Positions 6,741-13,318 of a stretch of 15,027 nt of DNA are shown one piece after another. A program made the translations under genes and the position numbers. The stretch comes from Hydrogenothermus sp. (lineage in GTDB: Bacteria > Aquificota > Aquificia > Aquificales > Hydrogenothermaceae), in contig QNYP01000083.1 in assembly GCA_003978675.1 (NCBI GenBank), forward strand, positions 1-15,027, in the 5' to 3' direction. How positions within the stretch are numbered: the first letter of the stretch is position 1; the number at the start of each line of letters is the position of its first letter. The notes beneath the pieces are model-generated. The model saw only the letters and a program-made list of their open reading frames with translations, did no database searches and had not been told where the DNA came from.

Positions 6741-7961
6741 ATGAAAATTATTCCTGCAGACAACGCATGGATTCTAATCTCCACAGCCCTTGTTTTACTA
6801 ATGGCAATGATTGGTCTTCCTGCATTTTATGCAGGCTTAACTAAAGCAAAAAGTATGTTAAACACATTTGTAATGGTAATGGTTTCTTTTTGTTTAGCAA
6901 GTTTAGTATGGATAATTATTGGATACTCACTGGTATTTGGAGGAGATATAGGGGGAATAATAGGAACTTTAAAATACGCCTTTTTAAATGGAATTAATCC
7001 TTCAGATCCTTCTCCAAATGCTGACAATTTATATCATTATCTATTTTTATTTTTTCAAATGAATTTTGCAGCTATTACAGTAGCACTAATGGTTGGTGCA
7101 TTTATAGAAAGAATGAATTTTAAAGCGTGGATAATTATATCTATCTTGTGGACGCTTCTTGTTTATGTTCCGGTAGCCCACTGGATATGGGGTGGAGGAT
7201 GGCTTGGCAGTTTAGGAACTCTTGATTTTGCAGGAGGGCTTGTTGTTCATGAAACTTGTGGAATAGGAGCATTAGTTGGAGCATTAGTTCTTGGGAAAAG
7301 ATTAGAACCTGTTATGAAACCTTCAAACTTGCCATTAGCTGCCATTGGGGCAGGACTGCTTTGGTTTGGATGGTTTGGATTCAACGGTGGCTCTGCTCTT
7401 GCAATAAACGCTCAAGCAGTATCCGCTTCTTTAATAACTACCCTTGCAGCAATAATGGGTGGATTAACATGGATGTTCGCAGAATGGATAAAGTTCAAAA
7501 AACCTACAACTTTAGGTCTAATAACAGGGTTTATTGCAGGACTTGCAACTATTACTCCAGCAGCAGGATTTGTTGATGTATTTGCAGGAATAATCATTGG
7601 TTCTTTAGGTGGGCTACTTTGTTTTTGGGCAGTTGTTAGTTTAAAAGCTAAATTTAAATACGATGACTCCCTTGATGTGTGGGGAGTTCACGGAGTTGGA
7701 GGAATCCTTGGAGCTTTACTTTTGGCAATTTTTGCAAAGCAGTCCGTAGGTGGAGTAAATGGCTTAATTTCTGGAGACATTTCTTTATTAGTTCCACAAA
7801 TAATAGGTGTAGTAGCAGTAGGCGTATATACTGCACTAATAACATTTATAATTTTTAAGATTACAGACTCACTTGTAGGACTAAAAGTAAGTAAAGATGA
7901 AGAAAGAATGGGTATAGATGAATCCACTCATGGAGAAAAAGCTTATCTAGATATTGTATAG
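6741..7961 (+). CDS. amt: Ammonium transporter (Amt family)
   Basis: Amt is a trimeric inner-membrane channel for ammonium. The 406-residue protein has about eleven hydrophobic helices and the family's key residues: FFQMNFAAIT with the Phe gate (104-105), D162 in LDFAGG, the twin pore histidines H170 (VVHETCG) and H317 (GVHGVGG), and LLWFGWFGFNGGSAL near 206-220. The cytoplasmic tail (KVSKDEERMGIDESTHGEKAY) matches the segment that in other Amt proteins contacts the channel core and PII regulators. The N-terminus starts directly with the first helix; no separate signal peptide is evident. The start is ATG with GGAGAGG upstream. No PII gene (glnB/glnK) is next to it, unlike the usual pairing. 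It lies between rny and ymdB, 12 bases before the latter. Confidence 0.96.
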   Translation: MKIIPADNAWILISTALVLLMAMIGLPAFYAGLTKAKSMLNTFVMVMVSFCLASLVWIIIGYSLVFGGDIGGIIGTLKYAFLNGINPSDPSPNADNLYHYLFLFFQMNFAAITVALMVGAFIERMNFKAWIIISILWTLLVYVPVAHWIWGGGWLGSLGTLDFAGGLVVHETCGIGALVGALVLGKRLEPVMKPSNLPLAAIGAGLLWFGWFGFNGGSALAINAQAVSASLITTLAAIMGGLTWMFAEWIKFKKPTTLGLITGFIAGLATITPAAGFVDVFAGIIIGSLGGLLCFWAVVSLKAKFKYDDSLDVWGVHGVGGILGALLLAIFAKQSVGGVNGLISGDISLLVPQIIGVVAVGVYTALITFIIFKITDSLVGLKVSKDEERMGIDESTHGEKAYLDIV

Positions 7962-7973
7962 AGGAAGACAAAT

Positions 7974-8768
7974 ATGAAATTCGTATTTATAGGAGATACA
8001 ATAGGCAGAACTGGAAGAAAAGCTCTAAACCAGTTTCTGCCCTTTATTTTAGAAAAATATAAACCTGATTTTATTACTATAAATGTGGAAAACATAGCAG
8101 GGGGATTTGGTATAACAAAAAAAGTTCTAAATCAATTAAAACAATTTCCATTTGATGTTTTTACTTCAGGAAATCATATTTTTGATAAGAAAGATATTTT
8201 TGAAATATTTAAAGAAGAGGAAAGGATATTAAGACCTGCAAATTATCCTCCTGAAGTACCAGGAAAAGGATATGTTATAGTGGAAAAAAATAATAAAAAA
8301 ATAGCAGTTGTAAATCTAATGGGAAGGGTTTTTATGGGATTACCTCTAGATTGTCCTTTTAGAAAGTTCGATGAAATTTATAGTGAAATAAAAGATGAAG
8401 TAGATTATATAATAGTTGACTTTCATGCAGAAGCAACATCTGAAAAAACTGCATTTGGATATTATGTAGATGGAAGAGCTTCTATAGTTTATGGAACCCA
8501 TTCTCATGTAGCAACTGCCGATGAAAAAGTTTTACCAAAAGGAACAGTTTATCTATCAGACATTGGTATGACAGGAGCTTATCATTCTGTTATAGGTATG
8601 AGGTTAGATGAACCTATTCAAAAATTTCTAACAGGTATAAGTAAAAAATATGAAGTTTCAAAAGAAGGATTACTATTTCAAGCATTTTTTGTTGATTTAA
8701 CAAAAGATAAACCTTGTTTTGAAAGAATAAAACTAGTAGACGAGGGTAAAGATTGTCAAACTCTATAG
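7974..8768 (+). CDS. YmdB-type metallophosphoesterase
   Basis: This belongs to the YmdB/TIGR00282 family of dinuclear-metal phosphoesterases. Bacillus YmdB hydrolyses 2',3'-cyclic nucleotides and affects biofilm and RNA-decay phenotypes; the substrate here is not known. The 264-residue length is normal. Metal-binding positions are visible: D8 (FIGDTIGRTG), E39-N40 (NVENIAGG), N67-H68 (SGNH), H151 (DFHAEATSEK), H176 and H178 (GTHSHVATAD). The ATG at 7974 has GAGGAAG upstream and is 12 bases after amt. It forms part of an fau-rny-amt-ymdB-HDOD run with short or negative spacing. Its last 16 bases overlap the start of the HDOD gene. Confidence 0.93.
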   Translation: MKFVFIGDTIGRTGRKALNQFLPFILEKYKPDFITINVENIAGGFGITKKVLNQLKQFPFDVFTSGNHIFDKKDIFEIFKEEERILRPANYPPEVPGKGYVIVEKNNKKIAVVNLMGRVFMGLPLDCPFRKFDEIYSEIKDEVDYIIVDFHAEATSEKTAFGYYVDGRASIVYGTHSHVATADEKVLPKGTVYLSDIGMTGAYHSVIGMRLDEPIQKFLTGISKKYEVSKEGLLFQAFFVDLTKDKPCFERIKLVDEGKDCQTL

Positions 8769-9844
8769 TTTTCTTACAAATACCTATAATAGATAAGAAT
8801 GAAAATATATTTGGATATAGAATAAAACTTATAAATGAAGAAGAAATAAGCGAAAAAGATTTTCTAACATTTCTAGAAAACTTTTACATTAAAAAGCCAA
8901 CATTTATAAAACTTTCTCCAAATTTATTAAGTACTCCAGAAATATTACAATTTTTAGACAAAGAAAAAGTTATTATAATAACAGAAGAAGGATTTGTTGA
9001 AGACTTTAAAATCGCAACATATTTAAACTCTCCAAATATAAGTATCGCAGACTATTTAATATTAAGGTCTATAGAAGAAATAGAAAAAGCTTTATCAATA
9101 CCAGCAGTTAAAATTTTAGAAAATGTAAAATCTTTAGATGATTTTGAAAAATTAAAAAGTAAAGATATAGATTTGTTTGAAGGATACTTTTTCCTAGAGA
9201 AAAAAGAATTTGATGAAAGCAAAGTAAAACCCTCAAAGTTAGCAATATTAAATATCTTTAACTCTGTAGTAAACGATTTTAGTATTGATAAAATAGAAGA
9301 GGAACTAAAAAGAAATCCAGATATCAGTATAGAGCTTCTAAGATTTATAAATTCTGCAGCATTTGGACTAAGAAGGGAAATAAAGTCCATAAGACATGCA
9401 ATCTCTTTACTTGGACAAAGGCAGTTTTTAAATTGGTTATTACTTTCTATATATCTTGCAGATGAAGAAAATAAAAAACAAACATTATTTGAAACAGCTG
9501 CAATAAGAGGAAAAATGCTAGAATTGCTATCCCAAAAATTAAACTTAGACAAAGAAAAAGTGGATAAAGGATTTTTAGTAGGAATATTATCTATAATAGG
9601 TCTAATTATGGAAAAACCAAAAAAAGAAATATTAGAAGAAATTAATGTTGATGACGAAATAAAAAAAGCCATTTTAGAGTATAAAGGAATTCATGGAAAA
9701 CTTTTAAAAGCTTTAGAATATCTAGAACAAGAAATGTTAGATAAAGTTGACGATATTTTAAAGGAATTGCATCTATCTATTGAAGACTTAATGCAAGCTC
9801 AATTAAATGCAATTATCTGGTTTAACAACTTACAAGCTGAGTAG
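8753..9844 (+). CDS. Degenerate EAL plus HDOD signalling protein
   Basis: Residues 5-155 resemble the EAL-like module of the YuxH family: FLQIPIIDKNENIFGYRIKL, FIKLSPNLL and LFEGYFF match the pattern. The EAL catalytic triplet and most metal-binding acidic residues are not recognisable, so cyclic-di-GMP hydrolysis is unlikely. Residues 165-350 are an HDOD domain (RNPDISIELLRFINSAAFGL, then IRHAISLLGQRQFLNWLL), an inactive HD relative used in signalling. The 363-residue length is normal for the fusion. The start is TTG at 8753, six bases after GAGGG (8742-8746). It overlaps the end of ymdB by 16 bases, so the two are probably co-translated. Its 3' end overlaps the end of pdxA, on the other strand, by 15 bases. 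Partner and ligand are unknown. Confidence 0.85.
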   Translation: MSNSIVFLQIPIIDKNENIFGYRIKLINEEEISEKDFLTFLENFYIKKPTFIKLSPNLLSTPEILQFLDKEKVIIITEEGFVEDFKIATYLNSPNISIADYLILRSIEEIEKALSIPAVKILENVKSLDDFEKLKSKDIDLFEGYFFLEKKEFDESKVKPSKLAILNIFNSVVNDFSIDKIEEELKRNPDISIELLRFINSAAFGLRREIKSIRHAISLLGQRQFLNWLLLSIYLADEENKKQTLFETAAIRGKMLELLSQKLNLDKEKVDKGFLVGILSIIGLIMEKPKKEILEEINVDDEIKKAILEYKGIHGKLLKALEYLEQEMLDKVDDILKELHLSIEDLMQAQLNAIIWFNNLQAE

Positions 9845-10792
9845 TTTATTTACCAACTTAACAGACTGTATAAAAGAAGATGGATCTGCTATAAATTTTC
9901 CTGCTATATCAAAACCTGTTCCGTGGTCTGGAGAAACTCTAATAAACGGTAATCCAAAGGTTATATTAACTGCCTTTTTAAAACATAAAAGTTTTAATGG
10001 AATAAGTCCCTGGTCGTGATACATAGCAACATATATATCAAATTCTCTATATCTATTAAAAGCCGTATCTGCAGACAAAGGGTCGGTTATGTTTATTCCT
10101 TTATTCCTCAACAGTTTCACAGCAGGCTCTATTATTCTTGTTTCTTCAGTTCCTATATTTCCTCCATCTCCTGCATGAGGATTTATACCTAAGATTGCAA
10201 TTTTAGGGTTTTCGACTTTAAATTTTTGTTTTAATACATTATTAACAAGCAAAACAGTATTAACAATTTTTTCTTTTGTAACATTTTTAACTACATCTTT
10301 TAAAGGAATATGTGTTGTAATTAAAGCTACTTTCAATTTCTCACACATCAAAACCATACAGTAATTTTTAGTATTTGAAACTTCAGCTAAATAATCGGTA
10401 TGTCCTGCATATTTAAATCCTGCTTGCATTGCGTATTCTTTTGATATAGGAAGAGTTATAAGTGCATCTGTTTTGTTTTGAATTATATCTTCAACTGCTT
10501 TTTCTAGGTATAAGACACTTGCCTTACCAGAAAGCTTAGAAGGTTTTGCAGGGATAAAGTTTTTATCAAATACATTTATTAGGTAAAATCCTTTTTCTTT
10601 AACTTCATCTATTGACTTTACAAGCTTATAAAACTTTAGCTTTTTAAGTTTATCAATATAAAAATCTATAATTTGCTTTGAACCATAAATTATATAAGTG
10701 TTTTCAGGTAGTACATCAACAGACTTAACTAAAATTTCAGGAGATATTCCAGTAGGATCTCCTAAAGTAATGGCAATTTTTTTACCAGACAA
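9830..10792 (-). CDS. pdxA: 4-hydroxythreonine-4-phosphate dehydrogenase
   Basis: PdxA oxidises 4-hydroxythreonine-4-phosphate with NAD(P) in the deoxyxylulose-dependent route to pyridoxal phosphate. The 320-residue protein is of normal length and shows GDPTGISPEI (11-20), the substrate-binding GHTDYLAE (130-137), the metal-ligand histidines H161, H206 (GINPHAGDGGNIGTEE) and H259 (AMYHDQGLIPLK), and the closing SPDHGTGFDIAGK. The start is TTG at 10792, reading MSGKKIAITLGDP, preceded by GAAGG. It overlaps the end of the DsrH-like gene by 11 bases, so it is the last gene of the sulfur-transfer operon. That is an unusual setting for pdxA. A link through PLP-dependent cysteine desulfurases is possible but is inference. 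Confidence 0.95.
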   Translation of the reverse strand: MSGKKIAITLGDPTGISPEILVKSVDVLPENTYIIYGSKQIIDFYIDKLKKLKFYKLVKSIDEVKEKGFYLINVFDKNFIPAKPSKLSGKASVLYLEKAVEDIIQNKTDALITLPISKEYAMQAGFKYAGHTDYLAEVSNTKNYCMVLMCEKLKVALITTHIPLKDVVKNVTKEKIVNTVLLVNNVLKQKFKVENPKIAILGINPHAGDGGNIGTEETRIIEPAVKLLRNKGINITDPLSADTAFNRYREFDIYVAMYHDQGLIPLKLLCFKKAVNITFGLPFIRVSPDHGTGFDIAGKFIADPSSFIQSVKLVNKLLSL

Positions 10793-11024
10793 TTACCTTC
10801 TCTGCCTTCTCTATAATGTCTATAACATCTTCATATGATATTAACTTATCTTCAGGAAGTTTTATATTTCTAGCTTTTACATCTTCTTCAACCGCAAGCC
10901 AATTGTCAAAATAAGGAACTCTTAAAACAGCATCCTGTATTAAAATAAGCATGTCATTTTCTTCTAACATATCCGCTTCTGGAAAGTCCGCAGGTCTTTT
11001 TATAATCCAAACTGTATCTACCAA
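10782..11024 (-). CDS. DsrH/TusB-like sulfur-transfer subunit
   Basis: This is a small cytoplasmic protein of 80 residues, slightly shorter than the ~95 of E. coli TusB. The core MLILIQDAVLRV and the closing KVIVW fit the DsrH/TusB pattern. It would be the gamma partner of a DsrEFH-type hexamer that relays persulfide sulfur. It contains no cysteine, so it cannot itself carry sulfur in the way proposed for DsrH proteins that have a conserved cysteine. The start is TTG at 11024, preceded by GAGGTAG, overlapping the stop of the DsrF-like gene by seven bases. Assignment rests on pattern, size and position after the DsrE- and DsrF-like genes. Confidence 0.75.
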   Translation of the reverse strand: MVDTVWIIKRPADFPEADMLEENDMLILIQDAVLRVPYFDNWLAVEEDVKARNIKLPEDKLISYEDVIDIIEKAEKVIVW

Positions 11025-11368
11025 GTTAACACTACCTCTGAAGATTTAATAATTTCACAAATTTCATCTTTTGGTTCTATATTTATATCTATTCCCCAAT
11101 CTTTTATGTTTATTCCTCTTTCCCTAAGCGCTTCTTCTTCTACATAAACCTTAGCATCCATCATACCAAGCGCAGAAATAGACTTATCAAAAGGTTCTAT
11201 TCCTATTAATTTCGGATTCCAATCAGTTAATGAATAAACAGCATCCCTCATAAATATAACGCTAACTTCATGGTTCATTGCACTTCCAACAGCTTGTCTT
11301 AAAGCCTCAAATGTTTTCCAGCTAAATGGATTTGACCTTATTACAACTGTTAACTTTTTCTTCGCCAT
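11018..11368 (-). CDS. DsrF/TusC-like sulfur-transfer subunit
   Basis: The 116-residue product has the DsrE/F fold pattern: an N-terminal beta strand KLTVVIRSNPFS, a helix with the FEALRQAVGSAM segment, and VSVIFMRDAVYSL, equivalent to the FFIADGVFQL strand of TusC. It also has ALGMMDAKVYVEEEALRERGI, matching the TusC segment that contains LRERGL. It has no cysteine, as expected for a structural member of the complex. The ATG at 11368 is 13 bases after the DsrE-like stop, with AAGGT upstream. It overlaps the DsrH-like gene by seven bases. The DsrE-F-H order matches the conserved order in sulfur oxidisers. Confidence 0.82.
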   Translation of the reverse strand: MAKKKLTVVIRSNPFSWKTFEALRQAVGSAMNHEVSVIFMRDAVYSLTDWNPKLIGIEPFDKSISALGMMDAKVYVEEEALRERGINIKDWGIDINIEPKDEICEIIKSSEVVLTW

Positions 11369-11381
11369 TATCTTTTACCTT

Positions 11382-11684
11382 TTAATCAAAAATTAAAACT
11401 TTATCTACTTCACCAATTAATTTAGATAAACCATACATACTACTACTTTCAGCCCAACTTTCAGGTTTTATTTTTCTCTGCTCTGCATTATGGGCACAAT
11501 AATAAATTTTAGCTCCTTTTTCAGCAAGAGCTTTTATTTCTTCTCTAACTATAGAATAAAGACCATTTCCCATAAAAAATATATTAGTTTCATGCCCTCT
11601 TGAAAGGGAAGCCTCAGCAAATTTTACTAAACTATTAAAATCATTTGAATAAGGATTACTAACCATTATAAATAACAGTTTCAT
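11382..11684 (-). CDS. DsrE/TusD-like sulfur-transfer subunit
   Basis: This 100-residue DsrE family protein is the likely sulfur-binding subunit of the complex. The N-terminal strand KLLFIMVSNPYS, the SRGHETNIFFMGNGLYS segment and a single conserved-type cysteine, C63 in KIYYCAHNAEQR, correspond to the active-site region of TusD (Cys78 in E. coli), which accepts sulfur from TusA. It is shorter than TusD (~128). The ATG at 11684 overlaps the tusA stop in an ATGA, so translation is probably coupled. Close linkage to TusA and to DsrF- and DsrH-like genes supports a sulfur relay, whether to tRNA thiolation, cofactor synthesis or sulfur oxidation. Confidence 0.83.
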   Translation of the reverse strand: MKLLFIMVSNPYSNDFNSLVKFAEASLSRGHETNIFFMGNGLYSIVREEIKALAEKGAKIYYCAHNAEQRKIKPESWAESSSMYGLSKLIGEVDKVLIFD

Positions 11685-11914
11685 TTTACCTTCCTTACAT
11701 AAACTTCCCAGAGGTTATCTGCTACCTGTTTAACTTCTAAAACTTCCTGTCCTTCATCTTGAAAACTTTTAGGAACATTTTCTACAGAAGGCTTATAATC
11801 AAGAATAACCTTTAAAACCTGTCCCAAGTCCATTTGTTCTATCATTAATTTACTTTTTACAAATGTAAAAGGACAAACTTCACCTTTTAAGTCTAATTCT
11901 TTATCAAATTCCAT
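11681..11914 (-). CDS. tusA: TusA-family sulfur carrier
   Basis: TusA carries persulfide sulfur on one cysteine and hands it to DsrE/TusD. The 77-residue protein has the usual size. It opens ELDLKGEVCPF, in which C14-P15 is the sulfur-binding cysteine of the family's CPxP motif. Here the fourth position is threonine (CPFT) instead of proline, a departure from the consensus. The family's closing hydrophobic strands (GQVLKVILDY, NLWEVYVRK) are present. The ATG at 11914 immediately follows the TAA of the 41-residue upstream gene, whose end carries its ribosome binding site (AAGGAGG). Its stop overlaps the DsrE-like start by four bases. Confidence 0.9.
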   Translation of the reverse strand: MEFDKELDLKGEVCPFTFVKSKLMIEQMDLGQVLKVILDYKPSVENVPKSFQDEGQEVLEVKQVADNLWEVYVRKVK

Positions 11915-12040
11915 TTATTCCTCCTTAGCTAGCTTTTTCCTCTTTTCCCTTTTCTCAGCCCAAACAGTAAATGCAAACAAACCTAATGCTGTAGCTACTA
12001 CTCCAGAAACTATTATGAACAGATGTAATTCATAACTCAT
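11915..12040 (-). CDS. Small single-helix membrane protein (41 residues)
   Basis: This short reading frame begins with ATG at 12040, seven bases after a strong GGAGGTG (12048-12054), and ends with TAA at 11915-11917, directly before the tusA ATG. Residues 5-27 (LHLFIIVSGVVATALGL and on) form one hydrophobic helix, followed by a charged tail AEKREKRKKLAKEE. By the positive-inside rule the tail should face the cytoplasm. Its start overlaps the end of the 67-residue gene by 11 bases. Good ribosome binding, exact packing and clear topology argue that it is real. I recognise no family. It may anchor the sulfur-transfer proteins or accompany a transporter; both are guesses. Confidence 0.78.
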   Translation of the reverse strand: MSYELHLFIIVSGVVATALGLFAFTVWAEKREKRKKLAKEE

Positions 12041-12233
12041 TTTCTTCACCTCCATAGGAAACAATAAAAAAGCTTATGGCTTCCAATAATATAAATATAA
12101 AAATTGCTCCTAAAGTTAAAGTCGCAGAAAACTTACCATTCACTATAGGCTGAATAATAGCAAAAATTATAACAGCTACACCTATATTAATAATCGCTTT
12201 TCCTACTTCTTCAAGACCTTTTCTGTATTTCAT
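12030..12233 (-). CDS. Small two-helix membrane protein (67 residues)
   Basis: The product has a short basic N-terminus (MKYRKGLEEVGK), two hydrophobic helices at about 13-31 and 37-60 joined by a brief VNGKFSAT turn, and an acidic tail GGEENEL. Its ATG at 12233 overlaps the stop of the MoeB-like gene by one base (TAATG), and its own TGA overlaps the start of the 41-residue gene, so it lies inside a coupled operon. I do not recognise a characterised family. Two tiny membrane genes side by side before tusA suggest a joint membrane component. Confidence 0.8.
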   Translation of the reverse strand: MKYRKGLEEVGKAIINIGVAVIIFAIIQPIVNGKFSATLTLGAIFIFILLEAISFFIVSYGGEENEL

Positions 12234-13054
12234 TAAAACCTGATTTCACAGCCTTCCTGGTCGTATTCAATTAACTCTTTTATTTTTGGTTCTTCTCCAC
12301 ATAAAGGACATTTTTTATCTTTTCTAAGTTTTACAATATTAAACTCCGTAGTTAATGCATCAAACACTAACAATTTACCAACAAGTGGTTCACCAATACC
12401 AAGAATTAACTTTAACGCTTCATTTGCCTGTAATGTTCCCATTATCCCACCAACTACACCTAAAAGACCTGCTTCCTGACAACTTGGAACAAGTCCTGGA
12501 GGAGGTGGCTCTGGGAATAAACACCTATAGCAAGGAGAATTTTGCTTATCTCTATAATCAAAAACTGTAAGTTGTCCTTCAAATCTTAAAATAGCTGCAG
12601 ATACTAAAGGCTTTCCTAAGAAATAACATGCATCATTTACTAAAAATCTTGTAGGAAAATTATCAGAACCATCTAGGACTACATCATAATCCTTTATAAT
12701 ATCCATTACATTGCTTTTTTGAATTTTTGTATTATAAGCAACCACATTAACATCAGGATTTAAAGCCTCTAAAGTTTTTTTTGCGGATTCAACTTTTGGA
12801 GTTCCAACTCTTTCTGTATTATGAAGTATTTGTCTCTGAAGATTTGAAAAATCAACAACATCAAAGTCAACTATTCCAATGGTTCCAACACCAGCAGCTG
12901 CAAGGTAATATAAAGATGGAGAACCTAGACCACCAGCACCTATCACTAAAACTTTAGACTTTAGTAACTTTTCCTGTCCTTTTCCACCAACTTCTGGCAA
13001 TATTATATGTCTACTATACCTTTTTATTTGTTCCTCTGTAAATTGAAAAGACAT
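12233..13054 (-). CDS. moeB: MoeB/ThiF-like adenylyltransferase (E1-like)
   Basis: E1-like enzymes of this family adenylate the C-terminal Gly-Gly of small sulfur carriers (MoaD, ThiS and relatives). The 273-residue protein starts with RYSRHIILPEVG and has the nucleotide-binding VIGAGGLGSP (37-46), D64, D130 (DGSDNFPTRF), a zinc site C175/C178 and C249/C252, and C192 in PSCQEAG, at the position used for sulfur chemistry in ThiF. The rhodanese domain found in some MoeB proteins is absent. MoeB and ThiF cannot be told apart from sequence alone; no moaD- or thiS-like gene is next to it. It is the first gene after a clear promoter, with GAGGTG at 13061-13066 before its ATG. Confidence 0.9.
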   Translation of the reverse strand: MSFQFTEEQIKRYSRHIILPEVGGKGQEKLLKSKVLVIGAGGLGSPSLYYLAAAGVGTIGIVDFDVVDFSNLQRQILHNTERVGTPKVESAKKTLEALNPDVNVVAYNTKIQKSNVMDIIKDYDVVLDGSDNFPTRFLVNDACYFLGKPLVSAAILRFEGQLTVFDYRDKQNSPCYRCLFPEPPPPGLVPSCQEAGLLGVVGGIMGTLQANEALKLILGIGEPLVGKLLVFDALTTEFNIVKLRKDKKCPLCGEEPKIKELIEYDQEGCEIRF

Positions 13055-13087
13055 TTACTTCACCTCTAAATTTTTGCAAATAATATT

Positions 13088-13115
13088 ATTATAAATTACA
13101 CTTTTTATATTTCAA
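13088..13115 (-). promoter_or_regulatory. Promoter of the moeB-tusA-dsrEFH-pdxA operon
   Basis: On the minus strand TTGAAA (13110-13115) and a perfect TATAAT (13088-13093) are separated by 16 bases. Transcription should start near 13080-13082, about 27 bases before the moeB ATG at 13054 and upstream of its GAGGTG ribosome binding site. It lies in the only sizeable gap before eight tightly spaced genes. This is a sequence match, not mapped. Confidence 0.7.
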
Positions 13116-13117
13116 TT

Positions 13118-13318
13118 TTATTTTAATACTTCATTTACCGATAGAGCTACAAATAAAACTAAAGAAACCAAAATTACGGAAACTGTAACAATTACAGCCT
13201 TTATTAGCTCAAGTTTAAAAACAAAAAATTCAAAAAAAAGAAAAGCTCCAACTTCTATTAATAAAAAATCCCAATATTTATTTAAATTTTCTTTAAACCT
13301 TGCTAGGAACTTGCTCAT
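13118..13318 (-). CDS. Small two-helix membrane protein (66 residues)
   Basis: I choose the ATG at 13318 (MSKFLARFKENLNKYW); an in-frame TTG at 13354 would extend it further into the nitronate-monooxygenase-like gene with no better ribosome binding site. The gene still overlaps the end of that gene by 26 bases. After a basic N-terminus come two hydrophobic helices at about 17-35 and 38-60, with a short charged break between them. No known family is recognised. It is probably expressed with the upstream flavoprotein. The operon promoter lies directly after its stop. Confidence 0.65.
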   Translation of the reverse strand: MSKFLARFKENLNKYWDFLLIEVGAFLFFEFFVFKLELIKAVIVTVSVILVSLVLFVALSVNEVLK

